From: Sphingobium chlorophenolicum
GTDB lineage: Bacteria > Pseudomonadota > Alphaproteobacteria > Sphingomonadales > Sphingomonadaceae
Length of the DNA: 64,000 nt
Reading direction: 5' to 3'
Assembly (NCBI RefSeq): GCF_000722875.1
Contig: NZ_JFHR01000002.1
Coordinates: 151,788-215,787 of the forward strand
The translations under genes were made by a program, and so were the position numbers. Under the pieces are notes generated by a model. The model saw only the letters and a list, made by a program, of their open reading frames with translations. It searched no databases and was not told the origin of the DNA. This document shows, in pieces, positions 1-9,223 of this stretch. The first letter of the stretch is position 1. The number at the start of each line of letters is the position of its first letter.

Positions 1-281
1 ACGACGGTCACGCCCCGCGCCTCGAAATCGGCCAGCACCTCGGTACGGATCGCCTCGATCTCCGGCACGACGAAATCGGGCTTGTGTTTCTCGATCGCCT
101 TGGCCAGCAGGTCGGCATCCAGCATCGAAAAGACCTCATGGCCATCTGCCACCTGCATGGCGGGCGCGCCCGCATAGCTGTCGCAGGCGATGACCTGCGC
201 GCCCAGCCGCTTGGCGGAGATCACGAACTCCCGCCCCAGTTCGCCCGAACCGAGGAGAAGAATCTTCGCGGTAAAGGCCAT
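1..281 (-). CDS. purT: Formate-dependent GAR transformylase, N-terminal part (cut by window edge)
   Basis: PurT makes N-formyl-GAR from GAR, formate and ATP, the third step of purine synthesis. Only about the first 93 residues are in the window. Reading the minus strand from the ATG at 281 gives [19 protein letters not shown], the nucleotide-binding start of the ATP-grasp family, then a stretch with [12 protein letters not shown] and VVPEIEAI, all characteristic of PurT. It lies downstream of purL on the same strand, so two purine genes are adjacent, though a hairpin separates them. Confidence 0.85.
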   Translation of the reverse strand, partial: MAFTAKILLLGSGELGREFVISAKRLGAQVIACDSYAGAPAMQVADGHEVFSMLDADLLAKAIEKHKPDFVVPEIEAIRTEVLADFEARGVTV

Positions 282-308
282 GGCGGCTTCCTTTCAGACA
301 GGCGATGC

Positions 309-352
309 AAAACAAGCTGTTCCTGCCTGCGCAGGCGCAGCTTGTTTTTATT
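309..352. terminator. Hairpin with T-runs between purL and purT
   Basis: The arms AACAAGCTG (311-319) and CAGCTTGTT (338-346) are inverted copies separated by a GC-rich loop that can itself pair. There are T-rich tails on both sides. It lies just after the purL stop, so it probably terminates or attenuates purL transcription before purT. Confidence 0.5.
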
Positions 353-354
353 GT

Positions 355-2532
355 TTAAAGTTCCGCGTCCATCAGCGCCGGGAAGAAGCCCTCATGCGCG
401 CCGCGCAACTCGGCCAGCGCCACGCCCGCCACCTTGTCGCCGCCCGTCGTCCCGATCTTCACGGCGCCCGGAATGTCGACGCCCTGGGCAGCGGCGACGA
501 TGTACCGCCCCTGATCCTCGCCAAAGGCGCTCGCGGTCGTCAGGGCGATGCTGAGGTCCGCCCCGATCTTCCCGGCCAGCGCCATCTCGGTGACCGCCAC
601 GATCAGGCCGCCGTCGGAAATATCATGCACCGCATTGACCTTGCCCGCCGCGATCAGCGTGCGGACGGCCTCGGCATTGGCGCGCTCCGCCGCCAGATCG
701 ACCTTGGGCGCATTGCCCGCTTCCCGCCCGGCAATTTCGCGCAGCCAGATCGACTGGCCCAGATGCGTCCCTTCGCCGCCGATCAGCCAGATCGCGTCGC
801 CCTCATTCTTGAAGGCCACGGTCGCCATCCCGTCGACATCCTTGAGCAGGCCGATGCCGCCGATGGCGGGAGTCGGCAGGATCGCGGACCCTCCGCCAGT
901 CGCCTTGGATTCGTTGTAGAGCGACACATTGCCCGACACGATGGGGAAATCCAGCGCGCGGCAAGCGTCGCCCATGCCCTCCAGGCAGCCGGTGAACTGG
1001 GCCATGATCTCCGGCCGCTGCGGATTGGCGAAGTTCAGGCAATTGGTAACGGCCAGCGGCGTCGCGCCGACCGCGCTGATATTGCGATAGCATTCCGCGA
1101 TGGCCTGCTTGCCGCCCTCATAGGGATCGGCATAGCAATAGCGCGGCGTGCAGTCGGTGCTGATCGCGATGCCCTTTTGCGATCCATGGACGCGCACCAC
1201 CGCCGCGTCGCCGCCGGGGCGCTGCACCGTGTCGGCGCCGACCATATGGTCATATTGCTCCCAGATCCAACGGCGCGAGGCGATGTCGGGCGAACCCATC
1301 AGCCTGACGAGATCAGCGCCGATGTCGGCGCTCTCGGCAATCTCGCCCAGCGGCTGGACGCCGGACCAGATCTTATATTCATCCTTGGCCATCGCCGGAC
1401 GGTCATAGAGCGGCGCATCGTCGGCCAGCGGGGCCAGCGGAATGTCGCACACCGTCTCGCCCTTGTGGACCAGCACCATGCGGCCCGTGTCGGTCACATG
1501 GCCGATCACCGCGAAATCCAGTTCCCACTTGCGGAAAATGGCTTCGGCAAAATCCTCCTTGCCCGGCTGGAGCACCATCAGCATGCGCTCCTGCGACTCC
1601 GACAGCATCATCTCATAGGCCGTCATGCCGGTTTCGCGCTGCGGCACCTTGTCCATGTCGAGCTGAATGCCGACGCCGCCCTTCGACGCCATCTCCACGG
1701 AGGAGGAGGTAAGGCCCGCCGCACCCATATCCTGGATCGCGACGATGGCGTCGGATGCCATGAGTTCCAGGCATGCCTCGATCAGCAGCTTTTCGGTGAA
1801 GGGATCGCCCACCTGCACGGTCGGCCGCTTCTCCTCCGAATCCTCGCCGAAATCGGCCGATGCCATCGTCGCGCCATGAATGCCGTCGCGGCCGGTCTTG
1901 GAGCCGACATAGACGATCGGATTGCCCACGCCCGACGCGGCGCTGTAGAAAATCTTGTTCGTCTCGGCGACGCCCACGGTCATCGCGTTGACCAGGATGT
2001 TGCCGTCATAGGCGGGGTGGAAATTCACCTCGCCGCCCACAGTCGGCACGCCCACGCAATTGCCGTAGCCGCCGATGCCGCGCACCACGCCGCTGATGAG
2101 ATGCTTCATCTTGGGGTGATCGGGTCGCCCGAAGCGCAGCGCGTTCATGTTCGCCACCGGCCGCGCGCCCATGGTGAACACGTCGCGCAAAATGCCGCCC
2201 ACGCCCGTCGCCGCGCCCTGATAGGGTTCGATGTAGGACGGGTGGTTGTGGCTTTCCATCTTGAAGATCGCGGCCTGGCCGTCGCCAATGTCGACGACGC
2301 CTGCATTCTCGCCGGGGCCGCAAATGACCTGCGGTCCTTCGGTCGGCAGCTTCTTCAGATGGATTCGCGAGCTTTTGTAAGAGCAATGCTCCGACCACAT
2401 GACCGAGAATATGCCGAGTTCGGTGAGATTCGGCTCCCGCCCAAGCGCGTTCAGGACGCGATCATATTCTTCCGGGGAGAGCCCATGTTCGGCGACGACC
2501 TGGGGCGTGATCTGGGATGCGGTGCTGGACAT
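355..2532 (-). CDS. purL: Phosphoribosylformylglycinamidine synthase subunit PurL
   Basis: PurL is the ATP-dependent catalytic subunit that converts FGAR to FGAM in purine synthesis. It works with PurS and PurQ, which are not in this window. The 725-residue protein has the length of the small, three-subunit PurL type. It shows the family signatures [14 protein letters not shown] near residue 50, KMESHNHPS and [12 protein letters not shown] in the first third, and [12 protein letters not shown] near the middle. The start is the ATG at 2532 ([13 protein letters not shown]). The open frame runs further upstream, but only through a dispersed repeat. Confidence 0.95.
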   Translation of the reverse strand: MSSTASQITPQVVAEHGLSPEEYDRVLNALGREPNLTELGIFSVMWSEHCSYKSSRIHLKKLPTEGPQVICGPGENAGVVDIGDGQAAIFKMESHNHPSYIEPYQGAATGVGGILRDVFTMGARPVANMNALRFGRPDHPKMKHLISGVVRGIGGYGNCVGVPTVGGEVNFHPAYDGNILVNAMTVGVAETNKIFYSAASGVGNPIVYVGSKTGRDGIHGATMASADFGEDSEEKRPTVQVGDPFTEKLLIEACLELMASDAIVAIQDMGAAGLTSSSVEMASKGGVGIQLDMDKVPQRETGMTAYEMMLSESQERMLMVLQPGKEDFAEAIFRKWELDFAVIGHVTDTGRMVLVHKGETVCDIPLAPLADDAPLYDRPAMAKDEYKIWSGVQPLGEIAESADIGADLVRLMGSPDIASRRWIWEQYDHMVGADTVQRPGGDAAVVRVHGSQKGIAISTDCTPRYCYADPYEGGKQAIAECYRNISAVGATPLAVTNCLNFANPQRPEIMAQFTGCLEGMGDACRALDFPIVSGNVSLYNESKATGGGSAILPTPAIGGIGLLKDVDGMATVAFKNEGDAIWLIGGEGTHLGQSIWLREIAGREAGNAPKVDLAAERANAEAVRTLIAAGKVNAVHDISDGGLIVAVTEMALAGKIGADLSIALTTASAFGEDQGRYIVAAAQGVDIPGAVKIGTTGGDKVAGVALAELRGAHEGFFPALMDAEL

Positions 2533-2649
2533 GAGCGCGCCTTTAGCGATGGAGCGTCCGATAGACAATGCTGACGCGCACGCACAGACGAAAACGTTGC
2601 TGCGGTTCGGCGCAAGAGCGTATTTGGGTGGAAACCGGACCCATCCTAT

Positions 2650-2783
2650 TCCTCCCCATCGAGAGATGGGGAGGGGGACCGGCCGCAGGCTGGTGGAGGG
2701 GAAGATACGCAGGTCACGCCATTTCCCCTCCACCATCGGCTGCGCCGACGGTCCCCCTCCCCACGCTGCGCGTAGGGAGGATT
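2650..2783. repeat. Dispersed palindromic repeat, copy 1
   Basis: This intergenic element begins with a hairpin TCCTCCCC...GGGGAGG and ends with a second one, CCCTCCCCAC...GTAGGGAGG. Between them are the arms GGTGGAGGGGAAG and TTTCCCCTCCACC around an asymmetric centre with TACGCAGGTC. Related copies are at 18178-18332, 27732-27870 (inverted) and 39721-39825. It fills the space between purL and the lipoprotein gene. Confidence 0.8.
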
Positions 2784-2829
2784 AGTGGCAGCAATTGGCC
2801 ATCTTCCACCAAATCCCCGCACATCCAAT

Positions 2830-2868
2830 AAAGAAAAGGGCCGGCCTCCGCATGGGAAGACCGGCCCG
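2830..2868 (-). terminator. Rho-independent terminator of the lipoprotein gene
   Basis: On the minus strand GGGCCGGTCTT pairs with AGGCCGGCCC and is followed by TTTTCTTTATT. This is a strong GC stem plus T-run about 25 bases after the stop at 2894. Confidence 0.75.
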
Positions 2869-2893
2869 GATGTGCAGGAAAATGTAAAGAGGA

Positions 2894-3274
2894 TCAGCCC
2901 TTGCAGCTAACCGCGCTCTTGCCGGGCAGGGTGGCGGTGATCTGCTTGCCCGAACCCTCGACCTTGTAGCCGGCGCCCTCGAAGGGCTTGCCCGCTTCCG
3001 CGGCGGTCAACTTGGTCGGCGCGCCGTCCTTTTCGGTGCGCAGGTTCGCCGTCTTGTCGTCGCTCATGAAGTCGACGAAGATCAGGCTGTTGTCCTTGCA
3101 CCGATATTGATGGCTTTCCTTCACCATCGGCGGCAGCTCGACCGGTGCGGCATTGGCCAGTTTGTCGGCCATGGGATCGGCGGGGCCGCCCACCACTTCG
3201 GGAGCGTCGTTATTGTTGCAGGCCGAAAGCAGCGCCAGCGCCGCCACGGAGATCAGGGAGAGATGATATTTCAT
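2894..3274 (-). CDS. Small secreted lipoprotein, possible MliC-like lysozyme inhibitor
   Basis: The 126-residue product has a lipoprotein signal peptide ending in LALLSAC, so Cys near residue 19 should be lipidated. The C-terminal half (YRCKDNSLIFVDF to SAVSCKG) has two cysteines and the beta-rich pattern of MliC/PliC periplasmic inhibitors of c-type lysozyme, but the match is weak. The start at 3274 puts the signal peptide at the N-terminus; the open frame extends 13 residues upstream without adding anything sensible. It is monocistronic, with its own terminator. Confidence 0.6.
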   Translation of the reverse strand: MKYHLSLISVAALALLSACNNNDAPEVVGGPADPMADKLANAAPVELPPMVKESHQYRCKDNSLIFVDFMSDDKTANLRTEKDGAPTKLTAAEAGKPFEGAGYKVEGSGKQITATLPGKSAVSCKG

Positions 3275-3467
3275 AGCGGTCCTTCTATGTGCACTAGCCA
3301 CGCCAAGCGTCAACGCAAAACTGCCGTAAGTCCGCCAGCCCCTGTCGCGACGTCATGACGTTTTCATGACGAAAGGGCCGAAATTGGCCGCGACGGCCCC
3401 AATAAGCCTGCGCCAAGAGCTTGACTGTGGGCTTGACCGGGCGGGCAGGGGCGGCCAATGCAGGGAT

Positions 3468-3728
3468 ATGGCGCAAGACAGCATGACAGAGCAGGGCGAT
3501 CCATCGCAAATGTCGTTCGAGGACGCGCTGCGCGCTCTCGAATCGATCGTCCGGCGGCTGGAAAGCGGCGACGTGCCGCTCGACGAATCCATCTCGCTTT
3601 ATTCGCAGGGCGAGGAATTGCGGAAACGCTGCATGGAACGGCTCCAGGCGGCGGAGGCGCGCATCGCCAAGCTGACCTTGGACGCCGGCGGGGCCGTCAC
3701 GGGCGCGCAGCCCTTCGGCGCGGACTGA
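3468..3728 (+). CDS. xseB: Exodeoxyribonuclease VII small subunit
   Basis: XseB is the small helical subunit of exonuclease VII, which degrades single-stranded DNA in complex with XseA. The core MSFEDALRALESIVRRLE, then GDVPLDESISLYSQGEEL and RLQAAEARI, is the textbook XseB signature. The product is about 86 residues, the usual size. An ATG at 3483 is an alternative start. The gene is followed 11 bases later by ispA, the common alphaproteobacterial arrangement. Confidence 0.92.
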   Translation: MAQDSMTEQGDPSQMSFEDALRALESIVRRLESGDVPLDESISLYSQGEELRKRCMERLQAAEARIAKLTLDAGGAVTGAQPFGAD

Positions 3729-3739
3729 AAGCCGCGGGC

Positions 3740-4648
3740 ATGAGCGGACCCGCCTCCGCCTCGACCCTGGTCGCCAGCCGTGCCGCCGCCCTCGCGGAGG
3801 ATGTCGACCGCCTGTTCGACACGCTGCTGGCGGTCCCCGACGATCCGCGCAGGCGCCTTTACGAAGCGATGCGCCATGCCGCCATGGGCGGCGGCAAGCG
3901 GCTGCGCCCGCTGCTGGTGCAGGCGGCCAGCGACCTGTTCAACATCTCGCGGGATTCGGCGCTGCGGGTCGGCGTCGCGGTCGAATGCATCCATGTCTAT
4001 TCGCTGGTGCATGACGATCTGCCCGCGATGGACGACGACGACATGCGCCGGGGCAAGCCCACCGTGCACAAGGCGTTCGACGAAGCGACGGCGATCCTGG
4101 CGGGCGATTGCCTGCACGACCTGGCGTTCGAGATATTGGCGGATGAGGAAACCCATCCCGACCCCTTCGTCCGCGTCGAACTGGTGAAGGCGCTGGCCGT
4201 CGCCAGCGGCACCAGCGGCATGGCGGGCGGCCAGATGATGGACCTGGAGGCGGAGAAGGCCAGTTTCGACCTGCCCACCGTCACCCGGCTCCAGCAATTG
4301 AAGACCGGCGCGCTGATCGCCTTTTGCGTCGACGCGGCGGCGATCATGGCGCGCATCCCGCCGGACGCGCGCACTCGCCTGCACGGCTATGCGCGGGACA
4401 TCGGCCTCGCTTTCCAGATCGCCGACGACCTGCTGGACGTGGAGGGCGACGCCGACCTCGCCGGCAAGGCGCTGGGCAAGGATGCGGCGGCGGGCAAGGA
4501 AACCTTCGTTTCGCTGCTGGGGACGGATCGGGCGCGGCAGCAGGCCCGCCTGCTGGTGGAACAGGCCAAGGCGCATCTGCACGGGCACGGTCCGGAGGCC
4601 GACCTGCTGCGCGCCATCGCGGATTATATCGTGGAAAGGGATCGCTAG
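3740..4648 (+). CDS. ispA: Farnesyl diphosphate synthase (polyprenyl synthetase)
   Basis: This enzyme condenses isopentenyl diphosphate with allylic diphosphates to give C10-C15 prenyl diphosphates, precursors of quinones, carotenoids and undecaprenyl phosphate. Both Mg-binding aspartate motifs are present: DDLPAMDDDD near residue 93 and QIADDLLD near residue 225. GGGKRLRPLL near residue 53 is the substrate-binding motif. Its 302 residues are normal for IspA. It lies between xseB and coaD in a compact plus-strand group. Confidence 0.94.
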   Translation: MSGPASASTLVASRAAALAEDVDRLFDTLLAVPDDPRRRLYEAMRHAAMGGGKRLRPLLVQAASDLFNISRDSALRVGVAVECIHVYSLVHDDLPAMDDDDMRRGKPTVHKAFDEATAILAGDCLHDLAFEILADEETHPDPFVRVELVKALAVASGTSGMAGGQMMDLEAEKASFDLPTVTRLQQLKTGALIAFCVDAAAIMARIPPDARTRLHGYARDIGLAFQIADDLLDVEGDADLAGKALGKDAAAGKETFVSLLGTDRARQQARLLVEQAKAHLHGHGPEADLLRAIADYIVERDR

Positions 4649-4652
4649 GGGC

Positions 4653-5165
4653 ATGAGCAGCAAGCAGAGGGTGGGGGTTTATCCCGGCACGTTCGACCCG
4701 ATCACCCTGGGTCATATGGACATCATCCGGCGCGGCGCGAAACTGGTCGACAAGCTGGTGATCGGCGTCACCACCAACATCAGCAAATCGCCCATGTTCT
4801 CCGACGAGGAACGGCTGGACATGGTCCGCCGCGAATGCGCGGGGATCGACACGGAAATCGTCGTCACCGGCTTCAACTCGCTGCTGATGGACTTCGCCGA
4901 ATCGCAGGGGGCCAGCGTCATCATCCGGGGCCTGCGCGCCGTCGCCGACTTCGAATATGAATATCAGATGGCGGGCATGAACCAGCAGATCAACGGCCGG
5001 GTGGAAACCGTATTCCTGATGGCGGACGTCTCGCTGCAACCCATCGCGTCGCGGCTGGTCAAGGAAATCGCGCTTTACGGCGGGCCGATCCATAAATTCG
5101 TCAGCCCCGCCGTGCGCGACGAGGTGGAGGCGAGGGTGGCGAAACTGGGTCTGAAGGGCCAGTAA
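4653..5165 (+). CDS. coaD: Phosphopantetheine adenylyltransferase
   Basis: CoaD transfers AMP from ATP to 4'-phosphopantetheine, giving dephospho-CoA in the penultimate step of coenzyme A synthesis. The N-terminus RVGVYPGTFDPITLGHMDII contains the TxGH nucleotidyltransferase motif, and IIRGLRAVADFEYE with QPIASRLVKEIA are CoaD signatures. Its 170 residues are the usual length. It starts 4 bases after the ispA stop, which implies one transcript. Confidence 0.96.
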   Translation: MSSKQRVGVYPGTFDPITLGHMDIIRRGAKLVDKLVIGVTTNISKSPMFSDEERLDMVRRECAGIDTEIVVTGFNSLLMDFAESQGASVIIRGLRAVADFEYEYQMAGMNQQINGRVETVFLMADVSLQPIASRLVKEIALYGGPIHKFVSPAVRDEVEARVAKLGLKGQ

Positions 5166-5231
5166 AGCCTTCGTTCAGTTGCCAATCGCCAAGAGCACGC
5201 TATCAGGGGCACATTCGTTCCTGGGGCAAAT

Positions 5232-6020
5232 ATGAGGAAAGCTTCGTTCATGCGGTTCACGTCGGCGCTCAAGACCGTGGCGATCGGTTTCGCTCTCTAT
5301 GCATCGAGCGGCGCCGCCCTGACCCAGGGCGGACGCAATGCCGAGGAAATGAAGAAGGAAGAGGCGGCCGTCCGCGCCGAGCAGGCGGCCAAGCAGCTCG
5401 GCCTCGACCCCGCATCGAAACTGCCGCCCGCGACTGTCCCGGCCGACCCGCAGAATATCTGGGATCTCGACCTGTCCAGCGGCGGCCGCGTGCGCATCCA
5501 GTTGCGCTCCGACATCGCGCCCCAACATGTCGAACGGATCAAGGAACTGACCCGGCAGGGCTTCTACAACGGCCTTAAATTCCACCGCGTCATCCCCGGC
5601 TTCATGGCGCAGGGCGGCGATCCGAAGGGCGACGGCACCGGCGGCTCGACGCTTCCGGACCTGAAGGCGGAATTCAACCCGATGCCGCACCTGCGCGGCA
5701 CCGTCTCCATGGCCCGCGCCCAGAGCGAGGACAGCGCGAACAGCCAGTTCTTCATCGTCTTCCTGCCGCGCATGCAGCTCGACAAGAAATATACCGTCTT
5801 CGGCCGGGTGATCGACGGCATGCAATATGTCGACGCCATCGCGCAGGGCGAACCGCCCGCCAACCCGACGATCATCCTTCAGGCATCGATCGAAAGCGAC
5901 GGCAAGCCACCGGTGACGGCGCTGCCGACCCCGCCCGCGCCGCCCGCCCCCTCGATCATCGCGCCGCCGGTGAAGAAGCTCGCGCCCGCGAAGAAGCCGG
6001 TTGCGCCGAAAAAGAAGTAA
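5232..6020 (+). CDS. Periplasmic cyclophilin-type peptidyl-prolyl isomerase
   Basis: The protein catalyses cis-trans isomerisation of prolyl bonds, probably in the periplasm because the first 30 residues form a signal-peptide-like stretch (VAIGFALYASSGAALT). The cyclophilin domain occupies roughly residues 75-215, with FHRVIPGFMAQGGDP, SMARAQSEDSANSQFFI and YTVFGRVIDGM. The catalytic Arg in FHRV and the QFFI region are intact. The C-terminal 45 residues are Pro/Lys/Ala-rich low complexity (PPAPPAPS, KKPVAPKKK). A second ATG at 5250 is a possible start. Confidence 0.88.
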   Translation: MRKASFMRFTSALKTVAIGFALYASSGAALTQGGRNAEEMKKEEAAVRAEQAAKQLGLDPASKLPPATVPADPQNIWDLDLSSGGRVRIQLRSDIAPQHVERIKELTRQGFYNGLKFHRVIPGFMAQGGDPKGDGTGGSTLPDLKAEFNPMPHLRGTVSMARAQSEDSANSQFFIVFLPRMQLDKKYTVFGRVIDGMQYVDAIAQGEPPANPTIILQASIESDGKPPVTALPTPPAPPAPSIIAPPVKKLAPAKKPVAPKKK

Positions 6021-6044
6021 TAGGGCCGCGCCTTATCCCTAACT

Positions 6045-6140
6045 CGTCATGCTGAACTTGTTTCAGCATCCATTTCGCCGGATCGAGCCGAGAGTGGTGA
6101 ATCGCGATGCGTGGCCATGAAACATGTTCAGCATGAAGAT
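6045..6140. repeat. Palindromic intergenic repeat
   Basis: TCATGCTGAAC (6047-6057) is repeated in inverted orientation as GTTCAGCATGA (6126-6136), with a second inner CTGAAAC/GTTTCAG relationship. This is a mobile palindromic repeat type common between genes in this group of bacteria. It occupies the gap between the cyclophilin gene and queA. Confidence 0.55.
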
Positions 6141-6163
6141 CTGCTCCTGAGGACCGGCGCCCC

Positions 6164-7198
6164 ATGCGCGTAGACCTGTTCGATTTCGACCTCCCGCCCG
6201 AAAACATCGCGCTCCGGCCCGCGTCCCCCCGCGATTCGGCCCGGCTGCTGCTGGTATCGGGCGACGCGCCGTTCGAGGACCGTATCGTCCGCGACCTGCC
6301 CGGCCTGCTGGGCCCCGGCGACGTGCTGGTTTTCAACGACACGAAGGTGATCCCCGCCCAACTCGAAGGCATGCGCGGCGAGGCAAGGATCGGCGCGACC
6401 CTCCACAAACGCCTCAGCCTGCGCCAGTGGCAGGCCTTCCTGCGCAACGCCAAGCGGGTGCGCGACGGCGACCGCATAGATTTCGGCGCGGGCGTCACCG
6501 CCATCGCCGGGCCGCGGGACGAGGATGGCGGCGTCACGCTCAGCTTCGAAGGCGAGGAACCGGTGGAAGTCCTGCTGGAACGGGCAGGCCGAATGCCGCT
6601 GCCCCCCTATATCGCCAGCAAGCGCCCCACCGATGAGCGCGACCGCAGCGACTATCAGACCATGTTCGCGCGGGAGGATGGCGCGGTCGCCGCGCCCACC
6701 GCTGCGCTGCACTTCACGCCGGAACTGACGGCGGAGCTGGCGAAGGCTGGCGTGGGCACGGAAACGCTGACCCTGCATGTCGGCGCGGGCACCTTCCTGC
6801 CGGTCAAGGCGGAGGATACGGACGACCACCGCATGCACGCCGAATGGGGCCGGATCGACCAGCCGACGGCGGACCGGCTGAACGCGGCGCGCCAGGCGGG
6901 AGGGCGTCTGATCGCCGTCGGCACCACCAGCCTGCGCCTGCTGGAAAGCGCAACGGACGAGCATGGCGTCATCCATCCCTTCGCCGACGAAACGCGCATC
7001 TTCATCACGCCCGGTTATCGCTTCCGGGCGGTGGATGGACTGATGACCAATTTCCACCTGCCCAAATCGACATTGTTCATGCTGGTAAGTGCCTTGATGG
7101 GCACGGAAAAAATGCAATCAGCGTACAGGCACGCAATCAAGGAAGGCTATCGATTCTATAGTTACGGGGACTCTAGTCTGCTGCTGCCGGAGGGATAA
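6164..7198 (+). CDS. queA: tRNA preQ1(34) S-adenosylmethionine ribosyltransferase-isomerase, with a 3' end supplied by a mobile element
   Basis: QueA transfers and isomerises the ribosyl group of SAM onto preQ1 in tRNA to give epoxyqueuosine. The 344-residue product is full length, from [13 protein letters not shown] to YGDSSLLLP. Signatures include [12 protein letters not shown] and [11 protein letters not shown]. From about residue 304 onward the DNA comes from the integrated element. Codon use changes there (AAAAAATGCAATCAGCG) and the tail reads [15 protein letters not shown] in place of the displaced host tail [15 protein letters not shown]. The enzyme should still work, because the replacement is a homologous tail that ends in two extra residues, EG. 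Confidence 0.95.
   Translation: MRVDLFDFDLPPENIALRPASPRDSARLLLVSGDAPFEDRIVRDLPGLLGPGDVLVFNDTKVIPAQLEGMRGEARIGATLHKRLSLRQWQAFLRNAKRVRDGDRIDFGAGVTAIAGPRDEDGGVTLSFEGEEPVEVLLERAGRMPLPPYIASKRPTDERDRSDYQTMFAREDGAVAAPTAALHFTPELTAELAKAGVGTETLTLHVGAGTFLPVKAEDTDDHRMHAEWGRIDQPTADRLNAARQAGGRLIAVGTTSLRLLESATDEHGVIHPFADETRIFITPGYRFRAVDGLMTNFHLPKSTLFMLVSALMGTEKMQSAYRHAIKEGYRFYSYGDSSLLLPEG
7073..7086 (+). repeat. attL core of the queA-integrated element
   Basis: The 14-base sequence TTGTTCATGCTGGT encodes LFMLV of QueA. It is identical to 18023-18036. The DNA on its left is host queA and on its right is element-derived queA tail. Confidence 0.85.
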
Positions 7199-7426
7199 GG
7201 CGAGAGCCATTTTCAGTAGGAAACGTAGCCTTCGTAATGCGAGCGGTCACGAAAGCGCTTCAGTGGGTGCCTTGTTCAAAGCCTTGGAGATGTCTGGAGC
7301 CGACGCGACTTGTTGTTGTGCCTGCGCCCAACATCACGCGGGTATCGGACGACGTGACTTGAAACTGGGTGACGGCTGGGTGCATTTTTTCCGACGGCAC
7401 TCATAAAAAGTTCGCAGATACCCTGA
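7199..7426. other. Left-end non-coding stretch of the element
   Basis: These 228 bases lie between the queA stop and the stop of the glycosylase-like gene. I see no convincing gene or terminator. Integrase arm-type binding sites would be expected here, but I cannot define them by eye. Confidence 0.4.
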
Positions 7427-8077
7427 TCAAAGTAATGTGTTTGCTTCAATCCTGTATAGTTCTCGAATTTTATTAGAAAATTCGGCTTGCCCACCGTAGC
7501 TTGGATGACGGACTTTCAAGACGTCGCTAGGTTTTGAAAGTTGCTTCAGCACCTTCTCTGCATCGTTTCCTACTGCAACAAGACGTTTTGGCCGCAACAT
7601 TCGAATAAGCTGATCTAGAATATCCATTCCCGCTTTTCGTTCTTTTGCATTGTGCGCCCGATTAGTGAATTGGTTTTGCTGTTCATGTGGATGAAGGGGA
7701 AACACGTTCCACAGGAAAATGGGGGTGTCAATAGATCGAAGCAAATCCCAAATGATGGTGGCTGTTCTCTCAGAAACGGCCTGTCCTATTGTTGGTCTGG
7801 AGCGAATGATCCCCCAGCGCGACAAATGATCCTGAAAATGCACATCGTCGGTAAGTGCCATGCCTGTGCGGCGACCTCCACGGAAGCCAAGATCACGACC
7901 AACCCATAATGCATCTAGCTCTGCATCCGCTGCCGCTTCCAGAATTTCTGTGAGGAGGCCCGCACGCTGTACCGGCGCATCGGTCAAATCATGGACCGCG
8001 CACCGGTCAGAATATGGATTGAACGCGTTTGCAAACTGCAATGCGCCAAGCTGAGAAACAAATCGAATCGGCGTCAT
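7427..8077 (-). CDS. Uracil-DNA glycosylase superfamily-like protein
   Basis: The 216-residue protein has the layout of UDG-fold glycosylases. There is an N-terminal motif VGRDLGFRGGRRTG near residue 60, which corresponds to the GEAPGxxGxxxTG motif of one bacterial UDG group. A central hydrophobic strand with LWNVFPLHPH lies near residue 120, and VAVGNDAEKVLKQL then VRHPSYGG are near residues 170 and 190. The usual catalytic or substrate-contact residues in the first motif are changed (RDL for EAP), so activity on plain uracil is uncertain. It is the last gene of the minus-strand cassette, 12 bases after the MazG-like gene, and is AT-richer than the chromosome. Confidence 0.7.
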   Translation of the reverse strand: MTPIRFVSQLGALQFANAFNPYSDRCAVHDLTDAPVQRAGLLTEILEAAADAELDALWVGRDLGFRGGRRTGMALTDDVHFQDHLSRWGIIRSRPTIGQAVSERTATIIWDLLRSIDTPIFLWNVFPLHPHEQQNQFTNRAHNAKERKAGMDILDQLIRMLRPKRLVAVGNDAEKVLKQLSKPSDVLKVRHPSYGGQAEFSNKIRELYRIEANTLL

Positions 8078-8089
8078 GGAAATCCCTCG

Positions 8090-9223
8090 TCAGAGGGGCC
8101 TATAGCCTATTGTCCTTTTGATGCGATCCCCGATCACGACACCGCCCTTGTTTGCTCGAACCTGCCGGAACACAGCATACCCGTCGAGAATGGCTCGTTC
8201 CCAAAGATTAAGCGGGCAATGTTCAACTTCATAGCCACGGACGAAATCTGCAATGGTCTTGAGCATATCAAAAGAAACGGATTGTTGATCTTCCAAGAAA
8301 TTCAAATCTTTGGCGCGCGAGAAAATCCAAGCGGTTAACCCTTCTTCGACAACAATCGCGCGTCCTCCATCCTGCGCCTCGTCAATTCTCTTGTCGCTTT
8401 TACGTTTTTGTTTAATTAAGGCTCGCATTACTGGAGACCAATGTAATATGGCCGCATGAGCGAAATGAAAAACGTCATGAAATCTATAATCGTCCGATTT
8501 GTGGATATTATCGGTCAAAGGATCGCCTACGAAAACTCCATTCAACCGCAAATAACATTGTCCGCTTTTGCGCTGAGTTATCTCGATTTCAAATTTGTCT
8601 GGAAGACGCTCCTCTTCCTTAAATTGAGAGTCAAAGGTCGGTAGTGTGGATGTATCGGGGGCAACGAACCGACCTCTTGTTTTTGTAATATTGCTGCGAG
8701 CTACATCACCAAAGGATAGGCCCGACACCTGAATGGCTTTTAGATAGCAGTCGATAAAGGGAACAAGAACGGCTTCGGGGTTTGTTGGATCGCTTGCGAG
8801 ACGGAGTAGGCGCGAAACTGCTTCGCCCAAGGTGAGGAGGGCTGGATCTAGCGCCATGACCTGACGCGGAATCACAATCCGAGCGAGAGTGCCGTTTTCC
8901 ATGTCGCTTGCAGCAAGAATGGAGGAGTAATCATCGGTGGAAATCGCTGCGCTAAGCAATTCCTCCAGCGACAATTCCAAACGGCGGCAAAGGGCAGCTA
9001 AGTACCATAGCGTGTCCCCAAACTCTTCCTCGACCATCAGCCGATAGCCGACGAAGACCTCTTTTTCGCGATGATGTTTTTTGGCGGCCGTCATTATTCC
9101 GCCAACTTCGCCAAACAGCCCGAATAGCACCGGGCCGATATCCTCGGGCATTTTGTCGGTTGGAGCAACCTGTCGAAGATATTCGTCTATAAGTAAGGTT
9201 GAATGGGTGTTGCGGTTAGCCAT
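8090..9223 (-). CDS. MazG-like nucleotide pyrophosphohydrolase with C-terminal domain
   Basis: Residues 20-95 form an all-alpha NTP pyrophosphohydrolase domain of MazG type, with GLFGEVGGIMTAAKKHHRE and EEEFGDTLWYLAALC carrying the acidic Mg-binding positions. Such enzymes hydrolyse NTPs or dNTPs, often non-canonical ones, to monophosphates. Residues 205-377 form a separate conserved region with YRFHDVFHFAHAAILHWSP, DGGRAIVVEEGL and YAVFRQVRANKGGV, resembling the C-terminal extension found in some MazG proteins linked to nucleotide-modification loci. The start at 9223 (MANRNTHST) overlaps the upstream gene by 8 bases. The frame is open further upstream but only inside that gene. Confidence 0.75.
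   Translation of the reverse strand: MANRNTHSTLLIDEYLRQVAPTDKMPEDIGPVLFGLFGEVGGIMTAAKKHHREKEVFVGYRLMVEEEFGDTLWYLAALCRRLELSLEELLSAAISTDDYSSILAASDMENGTLARIVIPRQVMALDPALLTLGEAVSRLLRLASDPTNPEAVLVPFIDCYLKAIQVSGLSFGDVARSNITKTRGRFVAPDTSTLPTFDSQFKEEERLPDKFEIEITQRKSGQCYLRLNGVFVGDPLTDNIHKSDDYRFHDVFHFAHAAILHWSPVMRALIKQKRKSDKRIDEAQDGGRAIVVEEGLTAWIFSRAKDLNFLEDQQSVSFDMLKTIADFVRGYEVEHCPLNLWERAILDGYAVFRQVRANKGGVVIGDRIKRTIGYRPL

Noticed and set aside
190..2574. A 794-codon plus-strand open frame opposite purL
   Set aside because: It is antisense to a clear purL, with His/Arg/Gly-rich composition typical of a GC-driven mirror frame.
7276..7494. A 72-codon minus-strand frame at the left end of the element
   Set aside because: It overlaps the 3' end of the UDG-like gene in another frame and has no ribosome site or family.
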